Notes: generated by a model not told the origin, from the letters alone. Positions 17,374 through 26,270 are shown, counted from the first letter of the stretch. The stretch is DNA of 64,000 nucleotides from CBDCFV01 sp965203835 (GCA_965203835.1 OZ241919.1:372001-436000), one strand, 5' to 3'. A program made the numbers and translations.

Positions 17374-20187
17374 CTACCTGCCGCCCCGGCCGCCGCCGGG
17401 CCGTCCTCCACTGCCGGACGCTCCGGTCACCCGCCGGAACTGGCCGAAACTGAACCGGCTGGTGCCAACGTCCGCAGACTCCATCACCACTTGGTCTCCC
17501 TCTTGAAGCCCTTCCTTTACCGATACCCAGAAATCATCGGAGTTGCCCAGCGTTACGGGCCTGGTTTCCACCACACCGTTCTCGGCAATGACCCTGACCA
17601 TGGGATGGTCGAACGATCCTACAAGCGCCTGTTGCGGGAGCAGCAACACGTTGCGTTCCTGCCGCAGCACTATCGACGCAACCGCGGTCAACCCCTCTCG
17701 TACTTGCAACCTCGCCGGCACCTCCATACGGATGCCTATGGGATAGGTCACCACCCCCTGCTGGTTAGTGGCGCCGGGCGAGACGCTTACCACCGTTCCC
17801 GGTATAACTTCGCCCGGCAGGGCGTCCAATGTGACTTCCACTCCCGCGCCTTGCCGGATTGACAGCACGTCTATTTCGTCGACGATACCGTCAACTTCCA
17901 CGACTGACGGGTCTACAATCTCAAGGATGGGTGCTCTCGCTTGGACTTCGTCCCCTTCTTCTACGTTGATCACAGACACGAACCCGTCGGTCGGCGCTCT
18001 CAGCACAGCATCGGTCAGCGTTTTAGCCGCTTCTTTCATTTCCTGAGCCGCAGAGGATACCTCTGCCTTGGCCAAGTCCACCTCCACCGTGTCCGGGCCG
18101 ACGAGCAACTCCTCCAAGTCCTCTTTAGATTGGGTCAGGGCGGCTTGGGTTGAAACGACCTGGGCCGCCAACAAGGCCAGCTCCAGGGCATCCGGGCCGG
18201 CAAGCATTGCCTCCAAGTCTGCCTTGGCTTGGGCCAAAGCCGCCCTAAGCCGGACTATTTCAGACTCCTTGGCGCGTATCTCACGGGGGTCCGGACCCGC
18301 CTCCAAGATAACCAGCTCTTGTTGCGTGTTGATTAACGTGACCTGCGCCAGCGCGATATCAGACTCTATCAGTTGCAATTGGCGACCGTCGGCGCCTGAC
18401 ATGATGGCTGCCAGGACTTGCCCTGCTATTTCCGCCGCAACTTGGACTTCCTTACCGGCAGCGCCGGTTTCAGCTAGCTTGCCCTTCTCCTTCCATCGCT
18501 CGATTAACTCCGGGTCCGCAGGAATCTCCAATGCTGCCAAGGCTAACTTGGCCTCCAAGAGTTTCCCGCGGGCCAACTCCGCTGCCGCCTCCAACTGGTT
18601 CAGTTCCAAGGCGTTAGGGCCGGACTCTAATTCCCGGACATCTGCCTTGGCCATGGTGTAGGTCTCTTGGGCTAACTCGACTGCCGCTTCCAACTGCTGG
18701 CGCCGGAGTACACCGCCGCCTTCTTCCAACTCGGCAAGTTCGTCCGAGGCTTTCCGCAGGTCTGACCGGGCCGAAGCCAGAGCCGCCTCCAGTTGCATCC
18801 GTGTCAACGAGTCCCGCTCCCCTTCCAAGCGGGCCAAGTCGGTCTTGGCCCTGTCGAGGCGGCTTTGCGCCAAAGCCTTCGCGGCCACCAACCGGTCAAA
18901 AGCGGCCAAGGATTCTTGCAATGCCTCCAAGCTCTCTTCTGTGGACGAGATAGAGAATTCAATCGAGTCAATAGCAGTATCCAAGCCGGAGACTCCCTCT
19001 TGCTGGGAACGCAACAACGTATCGAGACGGTCCTGTAATTCGTCTAATCGCTCCTGAAAGTCCTCCTTGTCTTTAAGGAGCCTGCTGAGCCGGCTCCCCC
19101 TGGAACTCTCAAATCGTTCCAAGGCTTGTTGGGCGCTTTCCAAGGCGATTTCCGCGTCGGCCTTCTCCTGTCGGGCCGCAGCCAAGTCCTCATCCTGACC
19201 GGGTGAAAAGTCGTCAAGCGCGTCCTTGGCCTCTTGAAGGCTTACCTCCAAATCGGCCTTGGCTTCCCGGGCTTGGGCAAGTTGTTGGGAATGATCCGAC
19301 GCGAAAATGTTCAACGAGTCGCGGGCTTCATCCAAAGCCACCTCAGCGTCGGCTTCAGCTTGGCGTGCTTGGAGCAACTCGTTGACATAAGCTGGGCTGA
19401 AATCGTCTACCGCGGCGGCAGCGGCGTCCAACGCTAACTCCGCGTCAGCGAGAGCTTGCCGCGCCTCATCCAAGCTCAGGAAATATGAAGGTGCGAAGTC
19501 AGCCAAGGCCTGCCGGGACTCCTGCAACGCGGCCTGGGCTTCGGCATGGTCTTTACGGGCCTCGCCCAACAGTACGGCGTGCCGCCGATCCGTGGCGTCC
19601 AGGTCATGCTCGGCGTTGAGTAACGCGAAATCGGTGTCCGCCACGAGCTTGCGCTGGGTCTCTATATCTTCAGGGGTGTAAGGCTGGCGGGCATCCTCAA
19701 GGGCTTCAATCGCCTGTTGCAATTGAAACTCGGCGTCGGCTACGGTCTCTCGTGCTTGGGCAAGGTCAAACTGGTCTGTCTTCTGCAAATCCTCCAAGTT
19801 TTCCACCGCGTCGGCATGGTCCACCTTTACTTGGGCCAGCGCCTGCACCAAGGACGCGACTGCCGTTGCGTCGAGCGAGGCCAGCGCTTGGCCTTGGGAC
19901 ACCGCCTCGCCTTCTTCGACCAAGAGTTCCCCTATGACGCCGGGAGAGCCGAACCTGAGCATCTGCCGGTTGGGGAAGGCGATAGTCCCGCTGGTGGTAA
20001 CCTCGTTTACCAGATCTCCGAACCGCACCGGTATCAACTGCTGGTCCTCTTCCAGTGAAACCGGTTCCGCGCTGTTGGCCCAAAGATATCCTCCGTAGGT
20101 GGCCGCCGCGGCGCCGAACAGGACTACCACTAACGCCACGACTTGGAACGGCGACAGGGTTTTGAGCGCTCTCCAAATTGGCATCAT
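17374..20187 (-). CDS. Very long HlyD/MacA-type periplasmic adaptor with repeated coiled coil
   Basis: This 937-residue protein has one N-terminal membrane helix (about 13-35), a half barrel-sandwich/lipoyl segment (VIGELLVEEGEAVSQGQALASLD, about 84-106), a helical hairpin of more than 550 residues, the second lipoyl half (DGFVSVINVEEGDEVQARAPILEIVD) and C-terminal beta-barrel and membrane-proximal domains ending in a Gly/Arg tail. MacA-like adaptors are normally 350-450 residues. Residues about 133-357 contain roughly seven copies of a 32-residue unit. It heads the ATPase/permease operon, so it should couple the pump across the envelope. Confidence 0.9.
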   Translation of the reverse strand: MMPIWRALKTLSPFQVVALVVVLFGAAAATYGGYLWANSAEPVSLEEDQQLIPVRFGDLVNEVTTSGTIAFPNRQMLRFGSPGVIGELLVEEGEAVSQGQALASLDATAVASLVQALAQVKVDHADAVENLEDLQKTDQFDLAQARETVADAEFQLQQAIEALEDARQPYTPEDIETQRKLVADTDFALLNAEHDLDATDRRHAVLLGEARKDHAEAQAALQESRQALADFAPSYFLSLDEARQALADAELALDAAAAAVDDFSPAYVNELLQARQAEADAEVALDEARDSLNIFASDHSQQLAQAREAKADLEVSLQEAKDALDDFSPGQDEDLAAARQEKADAEIALESAQQALERFESSRGSRLSRLLKDKEDFQERLDELQDRLDTLLRSQQEGVSGLDTAIDSIEFSISSTEESLEALQESLAAFDRLVAAKALAQSRLDRAKTDLARLEGERDSLTRMQLEAALASARSDLRKASDELAELEEGGGVLRRQQLEAAVELAQETYTMAKADVRELESGPNALELNQLEAAAELARGKLLEAKLALAALEIPADPELIERWKEKGKLAETGAAGKEVQVAAEIAGQVLAAIMSGADGRQLQLIESDIALAQVTLINTQQELVILEAGPDPREIRAKESEIVRLRAALAQAKADLEAMLAGPDALELALLAAQVVSTQAALTQSKEDLEELLVGPDTVEVDLAKAEVSSAAQEMKEAAKTLTDAVLRAPTDGFVSVINVEEGDEVQARAPILEIVDPSVVEVDGIVDEIDVLSIRQGAGVEVTLDALPGEVIPGTVVSVSPGATNQQGVVTYPIGIRMEVPARLQVREGLTAVASIVLRQERNVLLLPQQALVGSFDHPMVRVIAENGVVETRPVTLGNSDDFWVSVKEGLQEGDQVVMESADVGTSRFSFGQFRRVTGASGSGGRPGGGRGGR

Positions 20188-20378
20188 GTCGTATCGTCTC
20201 TTCTTCCGGCGCGTTATTAGACTACAGTTTACATAAACCGGAGCGGCTTGGATGTGAAATTATGGACCGCACAGGACCGGTTTTTGGGGGCCGCCGAAGT
20301 TTGGCGGAGTATTGCACCATTTTATCCGATGATTGTGGAGAAATGATGAAGGGCCCTACTTGCAAGACCACCTCCACA

Positions 20379-20411
20379 ATTTTAGAGGCCCTAAATTGAC
20401 TTACAGGGGCA
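20379..20411 (+). repeat. Dispersed non-coding motif, copy C (diverged)
   Basis: It shares TTACAG, TAAAT and GGCC core positions (19 of the first 28 by manual alignment) with the copies at 37445 and 40344. The 11-nt AGACCACCTCC stands the same distance upstream here as in the 37445 copy. Confidence 0.5.
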
Positions 20412-20499
20412 CACATTTTTTGTCGGCCGACCGACCGCTTGGGAGGGGTCAAGCCAAGGAATGGGAGAGAGGTCGGCGGCACCTGCAAAAGCGTGCGAC

Positions 20500-20526
20500 A
20501 TGGATTCCCGCCTTCGCGGGAATGAC
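20500..20526. repeat. Dispersed palindromic repeat, short form
   Basis: GGATTCCCGCC-TTC-GCGGGAATGAC, the minimal hairpin form of the repeat family also seen at 2253. Confidence 0.8.
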
Positions 20527-20560
20527 AGGTCAATGGGAATAAAGGGTTGGGGGAAGAGTA

Positions 20561-20636
20561 TGGCGCGCTTGGCGGGACTTGAACCCACGACCTCTGCCTC
20601 CGCAGGGCAGCGCTCTATCCGCTGAGCTACAAGCGC
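20561..20636 (-). tRNA. tRNA-Arg (anticodon GCG)
   Basis: Minus-strand cloverleaf: acceptor GCGCTTG/CAAGCGC, D-arm GCTC..GAGC, anticodon stem CTGCC/GGCAG around loop CTGCGGA, T-arm GTGGG-TTCAAGT-CCCGC, encoded CCA. The anticodon reads GCG, whereas most bacteria decode CGY with an inosine-modified ACG tRNA. Confidence 0.93.
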
Positions 20637-20708
20637 GTATCTGTGCCGTTAAGCCTTCGACCACAGGGGCCGGGTGATTGTTGGCTACCGCCGGGTCAAG
20701 ACTTGATT

Positions 20709-20794
20709 TGGTGCCGAGGGAGGGATTTGAACCCACACATCCGTAAGGACACTGCGCCCTGAACGCAGCGCGTCTGCCATTTCGCCACCTCGGC
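20709..20794 (-). tRNA. tRNA-Leu (anticodon CAG)
   Basis: Class II tRNA with a long variable arm (TGTCCTTACGGATGT). Acceptor GCCGAGG/CCTCGGC, anticodon stem CTGCG/CGCAG around TTCAGGG (anticodon CAG), encoded CCA. Confidence 0.95.
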
Positions 20795-20812
20795 TTGCCA
20801 ATGCCTGTCAAG

Positions 20813-20888
20813 TGGTGGGCGATGGAGGATTTGAACCTCCGGCCTCCTCGGTGTGAACGAGGCGCTCTAACCACTGAGCTAACCGCCC
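20813..20888 (-). tRNA. tRNA-Val (anticodon CAC)
   Basis: Acceptor GGGCGGT/ATCGCCC, anticodon stem CCTCG/CGAGG around TTCACAC (anticodon CAC), T-arm GGAGG-TTCAAAT-CCTCC, encoded CCA. It is similar to the tRNA-Val(TAC) at 4816 and complements it in decoding GTN codons. Confidence 0.95.
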
Positions 20889-21065
20889 CTCTCTTGCGGG
20901 CACGTTCAATTATATGGAGAAGCGGCTGTCCTGCGCAACCCTTGCTGCGGGCTTGGCCTCGGGCAGGGGCAACGGACTGCAAGGTATTTTATGTAAACCA
21001 AGGATTAAATCATGCCTTGGCGCAACATAACGTATCTTGTGCGAACCAACCTATATTTTGAATTT

Positions 21066-22217
21066 TCAGCGGACCGGCGCCATCATGGGCCCCTCGATGG
21101 CCATCATCCGTTTCTCGATTTCCTGCAACAGGGCGTCCAGGTTCCAACCCTTCGCCGCTGAAACCAAAACGCTGGGCCAGGTCCCGTTACGCGACGCTTC
21201 CGGCGGTCGAGTCCCCGGCGCTGTTTCGCCGCTGCTGCCGGCGAGAAGGTCCATCTTGTTCATCACCAACAGACGCGGTCTCTCCCCCAAGCCCAGTTCA
21301 CTCAAGGTATCTTCAACCACCGAGGTCTGCTCCGGGGCCTTGGGGTGTGACACGTCGATGACGTGGAGCAGGATGTCCGACTGCTGCAACTCTTCCAGCG
21401 TCGCTCGGAATGCCGCCACCACCTTGGGGGAAAGCTTCTGTATGAATCCCACGGTGTCGCTGAGCAGGAGTTGGGAGCCGGAGGGCAGCCGGATGCGCCG
21501 AGTCACCGGGTCGAGGGTGGAGAAAAGCTTGTCCTCGGCGGTGACCCCCGCGTTGCAGAGGGCGTTAAACAGCGTGCTTTTGCCCGCGTTGGTGTAGCCG
21601 ACCAGCGTAGCCATGGGGATGGTCGATTTCTTGCGGCGGCCCATGTGCAGGGAACGTCGTTGTCGGACACCGTCCAAGTCAGACTTTATCTTCTGGATAC
21701 GCCGGCGCACCAAGCGACGGTCGGTCTCTATCTGGGTCTCGCCCGGCCCCCTGGTCCCTATACCGCCGCCCAACCGCTCAAGATGGGACCACTGACCAGC
21801 CAGCCGCGGCAGCAGGTACTCATGCTGGGCCAACTCCACTTGGAGCTTGCCCTCGTAGGTTGATGCATTCCGTCCGAATACGTCGAGGATCAGGGCGGTG
21901 CGGTCGATGACCTTCCGTTGCAGGGCGTCTTCCAGGTTGCGTTGTTGGGTGGGGGTCAACTCGTCATCGAAAATGACCACGTCAGCCTGCTTCCGGCTGG
22001 CAACGTCCTGAAGCTCTTCCAGCTTGCCCTTGCCAACGTAAGTGGGGGTGAGGCGGTCGGAACGCTGGCTGACCGACGCAACGACGTCGGCGCCGGCGGT
22101 GTTGGCCAAGTACTCCAACTCCGGCAACGTGTCTTCCAACGCCCACAGGTGGTCTCGGCCTTTCAGCTCGACAGCCACCAAGACCGCCCGTTCCGCCTCC
22201 GGTTTGGCCGGTATCAA
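21066..22217 (-). CDS. hflX: GTPase HflX
   Basis: The 383-residue protein has the HflX N-terminal domain (YVGKGKLEELQDVASRKQADVVIFDDELTPTQQRNLE), the linker hallmark GGGIGTRGPGETQIETDRR, and a GTPase domain with G1 GYTNAGKS, G3 DTVGFI and G4 NKMD. HflX binds the 50S subunit and rescues or splits stalled ribosomes. It appears to start at TTG 22217, giving IPAKPEAERAVLVAVEL. It is 17 nt downstream of dapL and ends a long leftward gene run. Confidence 0.94.
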   Translation of the reverse strand: MIPAKPEAERAVLVAVELKGRDHLWALEDTLPELEYLANTAGADVVASVSQRSDRLTPTYVGKGKLEELQDVASRKQADVVIFDDELTPTQQRNLEDALQRKVIDRTALILDVFGRNASTYEGKLQVELAQHEYLLPRLAGQWSHLERLGGGIGTRGPGETQIETDRRLVRRRIQKIKSDLDGVRQRRSLHMGRRKKSTIPMATLVGYTNAGKSTLFNALCNAGVTAEDKLFSTLDPVTRRIRLPSGSQLLLSDTVGFIQKLSPKVVAAFRATLEELQQSDILLHVIDVSHPKAPEQTSVVEDTLSELGLGERPRLLVMNKMDLLAGSSGETAPGTRPPEASRNGTWPSVLVSAAKGWNLDALLQEIEKRMMAIEGPMMAPVR

Positions 22218-22234
22218 ACGCTTACTTATGTAAA

Positions 22235-23413
22235 TCAGCCTCCGCGCGGAGCCGGGAGGCTCCAGGATTCAATGCGCTGGCAGCCCTTTTCCACCTGTTC
22301 GTCGGGGGTGGTCAAAGACAACCGGATGTAACCTTCGCCGTAGCGCCCGTAGCTGGAGCCGGGAGTTACGACTACGTCCAAGTCTTCCAGCAATCTCTGG
22401 GCAAGTTCCGCAGAGGTGAAGCCCTCGGGCACCTTGGCCCAGATGTACAGGCTGGCTCGTGGCACCGCCACGTCCATGCCCACGCTCCTCACGGCGCTCA
22501 CCACCCGGTCGCGGCGGCGTTGGTATATCTCCACGTTCTCGTTCACACAGTCCTGCGAGCCGGTCAGGGCCTCCATCGCCATTTCCTGCACCGCTTGGGG
22601 GACGCCGGAGTCAAGGTTGGCTTTTATCTGGAACAACGCGTGGATCATGTCAGCGTTGCCCACCGCCATGCCGATGCGCCAGCCCGTCATGTTGTAGGTC
22701 TTGGACAGGGAATGAAACTCGATCCCAATGTCCTTGGAGCCGTCCACCTGCAGGAAGCTGGCCGCTTGGTATCCCTCGTACCCCACCTCACTGTAGGCGG
22801 CGTCGTGGAGCAGGGCGATGTCGTTCTCCTTGCAGAAGGCGATAGCCGAGGCGAAGTCTTCTTCGGTCGCCACTGCGCTGGTGGGGTTGTTGGGATAATT
22901 CAACCACATTACCTTGGCGGCGCGGGCAACGTCCGACGGAATGGCGTCCAGTTCAGGCAGCCAGCCGTTGCTCTCGTAAAGGGGCATTATGTGGCTTTCG
23001 GCCCCGGCGAACATGGTCCCTACGCCGTATACGGGGTAGGCCGGGTCGGGAACTAGCGCGACGTCTCCCGGGTCGAGGAAGCAGAAGGCGGCGTGCCCGA
23101 TGCCCTCCTTGGCTCCTATCAGCGGAAGCACCTCCTTGTCGGGGTCCAACGTAACGCCAAACCGTTTTTCGTACCACTCGGCGATGGCTCGCCGCATCTC
23201 CGGGAGGCCGTCGGTCTCGGGGTAGCGGTGGTTGGGCGGGTATTGGGACGCGCTCAAGAGGCGGTCTATGATGGGTTGCGGCGTTGGTATGTCCGGATCA
23301 CCGATTCCGAAGGTAACCACGTCGGCCCCGGCGGCGCGCTTGGCGGCGATGATCCGAGAAATCTCCACGAAGGGATAGGGCGCCAGTTTGCCCAGTCGTT
23401 GGGAAAATTCCAT
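22235..23413 (-). CDS. dapL: LL-diaminopimelate aminotransferase
   Basis: This 392-residue fold-type I aminotransferase begins with RLGKLAPYPFVEISRI and FGIGDPDIPTP, contains PNNPT (MWLNYPNNPTSA), the DAAYSEVGYEG segment, and the PLP-lysine motif SLSKTYNMTGWRIG. These match the DapL group, which makes LL-DAP from tetrahydrodipicolinate in one step. dapF is four genes upstream on the same strand, supporting lysine/DAP synthesis. A more general aspartate-type aminotransferase is the main alternative. Confidence 0.88.
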   Translation of the reverse strand: MEFSQRLGKLAPYPFVEISRIIAAKRAAGADVVTFGIGDPDIPTPQPIIDRLLSASQYPPNHRYPETDGLPEMRRAIAEWYEKRFGVTLDPDKEVLPLIGAKEGIGHAAFCFLDPGDVALVPDPAYPVYGVGTMFAGAESHIMPLYESNGWLPELDAIPSDVARAAKVMWLNYPNNPTSAVATEEDFASAIAFCKENDIALLHDAAYSEVGYEGYQAASFLQVDGSKDIGIEFHSLSKTYNMTGWRIGMAVGNADMIHALFQIKANLDSGVPQAVQEMAMEALTGSQDCVNENVEIYQRRRDRVVSAVRSVGMDVAVPRASLYIWAKVPEGFTSAELAQRLLEDLDVVVTPGSSYGRYGEGYIRLSLTTPDEQVEKGCQRIESWSLPAPRGG

Positions 23414-23457
23414 CTCAGTGGTCCTCGTCTTTTTGAAATATGGCCTCTATACGGCCC

Positions 23458-23562
23458 TCACGCTCGCTCGAAGTCTTCCCGGGATATTCCCAAGTCCCGG
23501 AGTATCGCGGCAACTTGCGAGTCAGTTGTCGGTAGTTCACGCCGTAACCAGTATCTCTCCAT
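23458..23562 (-). pseudogene. Possible hicA remnant overlapping the end of hicB
   Basis: An ATG frame of 34 codons overlaps the hicB 3' end and ends SQVAAILRDLGISREDFERA. The ILRDLGISREDF tail resembles the C-terminus of HicA toxins (for example 'LRxILRxxGLSxEEF'), but the N-terminal dsRBD-like part with its catalytic His is missing. It may be a degraded toxin or a chance frame. No full-length hicA is present nearby. Confidence 0.3.
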
Positions 23563-23800
23563 GAATAATCGGGCCTACTGGCTCGATTGCCAACTCCTCT
23601 ACACTCTCGGGAAGCGGGATTTCCCGGTCCAAGTAAGAATCGATAAACGCTTCGGCAACACTGTGGATAAGCTCCAATGTTTCGGAAACCGCATCTCCCC
23701 AAGCCCGGCAACCCGGCAATGACGGGACCTCCGCCATGTACTTGTATTCGGTGTCCTCCGAGGGTTCGTATAGGACTATTGGCAGCTTGTAAAGCTTCAT
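23537..23800 (-). CDS. HicB-family antitoxin-like protein
   Basis: The 87-residue protein has the HicB RNase-H-like fold pattern: LPIVLYEPSEDTEYKYMAEVPSLPGCRAWGDAVSETLELIHSVAEAFIDSYLDREIPLP. HicB antitoxins bind and block the HicA mRNA interferase. No intact hicA is adjacent, so this is a solitary antitoxin or a relic of a pair. It sits 13 nt after the Uma2 gene and before dapL within a housekeeping block. Confidence 0.8.
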   Translation of the reverse strand: MKLYKLPIVLYEPSEDTEYKYMAEVPSLPGCRAWGDAVSETLELIHSVAEAFIDSYLDREIPLPESVEELAIEPVGPIIHGEILVTA

Positions 23801-23813
23801 TAAATAGTCTCCC

Positions 23814-24416
23814 TTAACTTCCTTGGGAGCCAGCCTTGGTTTCGCCGAAAACGTCTGCCAGAGACAACTGGAATCCTTGGAGGACTTCTGAATGGAGGGT
23901 ATCGTTTAAGCCGAAAATAGCCTCGGTAGATACACCTTCAGAAGTCAATCTCATCACTTCAATAGTCTCATCTTCAGGACTTACGAGCCAACACTCCAAA
24001 ACGCCGAATCGCCGGTAGTCTTCAATCTTATCCTGGAACCTGGGTCCGGTGTTGCTTGGAGACAACACTTCCACGACCAGGTCCGGCGGGACCTCAAATA
24101 TCCGTAATCCCTTGAGGTCCGAACGTCCCAGGAACCCTGTTCGCTCGGCATTGAAGAACATTACGTCTGGTTGCCTGACCCTCAAGGGTTGGCGTTGGAT
24201 CAGGAGGTCACTGGGCGCCGTCAGAACGATCCCCAAGCCGTTGACCATCACGAATTCCCAGAGCCTGACGAATATCTCTCCTGTAATCCATTGATGGTCC
24301 GGGATCGCTGAAGGGGCCACATGCAACACTCCATCGACGACTTCACATCGCTCTTTGGTCTCTGGCAGAGCCATGAATGCTTCGTAGGTCAGTTTTGTGG
24401 TCCTGACGGTACTCAC
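23814..24416 (-). CDS. Uma2-family putative restriction endonuclease
   Basis: The 200-residue protein has the Uma2/DUF820 PD-(D/E)XK-like fold: KLTYEAFMALPETKERCEVVDGVLHVAPSA, RQPDVMFFNAER, PDLVVEVLSPSN and DKIEDYRRFGVLECWLVSPEDETIEVMRL. The Asp in RQPD and the ExLSPS glutamate are the expected catalytic acids; the Lys in DKIEDY completes the motif. I chose GTG 24416, which shares one base with the dapF stop (TAGTG). Uma2 proteins are abundant in Cyanobacteria and Chloroflexota; function is unproven. A paralogue lies at 45325. Confidence 0.88.
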   Translation of the reverse strand: MSTVRTTKLTYEAFMALPETKERCEVVDGVLHVAPSAIPDHQWITGEIFVRLWEFVMVNGLGIVLTAPSDLLIQRQPLRVRQPDVMFFNAERTGFLGRSDLKGLRIFEVPPDLVVEVLSPSNTGPRFQDKIEDYRRFGVLECWLVSPEDETIEVMRLTSEGVSTEAIFGLNDTLHSEVLQGFQLSLADVFGETKAGSQGS

Positions 24417-25270
24417 TATGTACCCCACTCCCCGCTGAAAACTTCCACCGCCGGCCCCTCCAGGAAGACTTCGCCTTGCCCGTCCCACTCGATTGTCAGC
24501 GTGCCGCCGGGCAGTTTTATGTCAACCTTGTCGCCGCAGATACCGGCCAAGCGGGCGGCTACTGCTATGGCGCAGGCGCCGGTGCCGCAGGCCAGGGTCT
24601 CGCCGGAACCGCGTTCCCACACACGGGCGTCGAGTCTGCCCGGCCCGACGGCGTTGACTATCTCGAAGTTGACCCGCCGGGGAAATATGGGGTGGTGTTC
24701 GACCTTGGGACCGATGGTATGCAGCGGGAAGTCGGACACCGGTTGCTCGATGAAGGTAACCGCGTGGGGGTTGCCCATCGACACAAAACTGAGAGGCAGA
24801 GACAGACCGTCCATTTCGAAGGGATAGTCCAGCACCGGGCCGACCTTGTATGCTTCAGCGGGGTCCAAGGCCACGGGGACCAAGTCGGGTTCCAGGATGG
24901 GAGCGCCCATTGACACCCGGGCGCCGCTGATGCTGTCGCCGTCGTACTTGGGGATAATATTCCGTACCCCGGCCAAAGTCTCTACGTTCAGCCCGTTTAC
25001 GGGCGGAGGCACTATTTCGTGCTCGATGGCGTACTTTGTGAAGCAGCGGATCCCGTTGCCGCACATCTCGCCCTCGGAACCGTCGGCGTTGAACATGCTC
25101 ATCTTAAGGTCGGCAACGTCGGAGTCCTTGATGAGGATCAACCCGTCGCCTCCAATGCCGAAGTGACGGTCGCTCATTTGACGCGACAGTTCGGGCCAGT
25201 CAAGGTCTAGGGAACGGGCGTCCACGTAGATATAGTCGTTCCCAGCGCCTTCCATCTTGGTGAATTTCAT
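24416..25270 (-). CDS. dapF: Diaminopimelate epimerase
   Basis: The 284-residue enzyme carries both catalytic Cys motifs: FNADGSEGEMCGNGIRCFTKYA and GSGETLACGTGACAIAVAA. It starts KFTKMEGAGNDYIYVD, the usual DapF N-terminus. It interconverts LL- and meso-diaminopimelate for lysine and peptidoglycan precursors, matching the DapL gene nearby. ATG 25270 has GGAAGGAG upstream; longer in-frame starts would extend into the miaA gene. Confidence 0.96.
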   Translation of the reverse strand: MKFTKMEGAGNDYIYVDARSLDLDWPELSRQMSDRHFGIGGDGLILIKDSDVADLKMSMFNADGSEGEMCGNGIRCFTKYAIEHEIVPPPVNGLNVETLAGVRNIIPKYDGDSISGARVSMGAPILEPDLVPVALDPAEAYKVGPVLDYPFEMDGLSLPLSFVSMGNPHAVTFIEQPVSDFPLHTIGPKVEHHPIFPRRVNFEIVNAVGPGRLDARVWERGSGETLACGTGACAIAVAARLAGICGDKVDIKLPGGTLTIEWDGQGEVFLEGPAVEVFSGEWGT

Positions 25271-25298
25271 GGGATCGGCTCCTTCCTTTGAGGCGAGG

Positions 25299-26270
25299 CT
25301 ATTGTAACACAGGGGGATTGGCCTCCAATAACGAGGCCACCAACGCAGCCGCCCTTTCATCCAAGCGTTCATCGCCAGCGTCCAGCCATCGTATCCGGGG
25401 GTCGGTAAGCTTGAACCAAGTGTACTGCCGACGGGCCATCCGATGGGTCTGGGTCTTGGTGCGGGCCACGGCTTCATCCAAGCCAGTCAGTCCAGATAGG
25501 TACTCCCCCAACTCACGGTAGCCGGGGCTGCCCAGCGCTCCCTGTCCTGGAACGTACCCCGCCGCGGCCAATCCCTCAACCTCTTCCAGCAACCCTTGGG
25601 CCATCATATCGTCAACCCTGGCGTCTATCCTCCGGTACAATTCCTGTCGTTCCAACGTCAGCCCGATAACCAGAGATGGAAAGGGCGATGCTTGGTCTTG
25701 CCCAATTTCCGAGGGTTTTCTACCGGTAGCTTGGTGAATTTCCAAGGCGCGGATTACCCGACGGACGTTGCGAGGGTCCAGGGCGGCAGCCCTGTCCGGG
25801 TCAATTTCCCGCAACCTCTCGTGCAACGCATCGCCACACCCCTCGGCGGCCAGTTGCTCCAGACGTTGCCTGAACTGGGTATCCGGCGGGACTTCGGGCA
25901 CCTGGCGACCCTCCAGCAGCCCCCAAACGTATTGTCCCGTGCCGCCGGCGACTATGGGCAAGCGGCCGCGGGCAGTTATATCACCTATGGCCTCGTGGGC
26001 CAATTTCAGGAACAGCCCCAAGCCAAAGTTTTCATCCGGGTTGAGGATGTCCACCAGATGATGGGGAGCTTCAGCCCGCTCGGCGGGTGTGGGTTTCGCC
26101 GTGCCTATAGACATCAACTGGTAGACTTGCCGGCTGTCGGCGTTGATTATCTCCCCACCGAACCGCTGGGCCAGAGCTATCGCCAGCCGCGTCTTGCCAA
26201 CAGCAGTGGGTCCGACAACCGCAACAACTGGTGAAGCAGCACTGGTCAACTTCAGATGCGGGCCTCGCAT
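25299..26270 (-). CDS. miaA: tRNA dimethylallyltransferase
   Basis: The 323-residue enzyme has P-loop VVGPTAVGKTRLAIALA, the DMAPP-binding region INADSRQVYQLMSIGTAKPT, HHLVDILNPDENF, PIVAGGTGQYVWGLLEG and the C-terminal GYRELGEYLSG and TRTKTQTHRMARRQYTWF-like region (TKTQTHRMARRQYTWFK). MiaA adds the isopentenyl group to A37 of tRNAs reading UNN codons. It lies between tpiA and dapF, about 30 nt from each, all leftward. Confidence 0.95.
   Translation of the reverse strand: MRGPHLKLTSAASPVVAVVGPTAVGKTRLAIALAQRFGGEIINADSRQVYQLMSIGTAKPTPAERAEAPHHLVDILNPDENFGLGLFLKLAHEAIGDITARGRLPIVAGGTGQYVWGLLEGRQVPEVPPDTQFRQRLEQLAAEGCGDALHERLREIDPDRAAALDPRNVRRVIRALEIHQATGRKPSEIGQDQASPFPSLVIGLTLERQELYRRIDARVDDMMAQGLLEEVEGLAAAGYVPGQGALGSPGYRELGEYLSGLTGLDEAVARTKTQTHRMARRQYTWFKLTDPRIRWLDAGDERLDERAAALVASLLEANPPVLQ

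Larger units (their letters stand above)
20188..20560. other. Intergenic region with a conserved motif copy and a dispersed repeat
   Basis: No gene is supported in this 373-bp gap between the exporter adaptor and tRNA-Arg. It contains the third, weaker copy of a dispersed 28-bp motif (20379-20406) preceded by AGACCACCTCC, and a palindromic repeat (20500-20526). The adaptor promoter should also lie here, but no convincing -35/-10 pair was seen. Confidence 0.6.
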
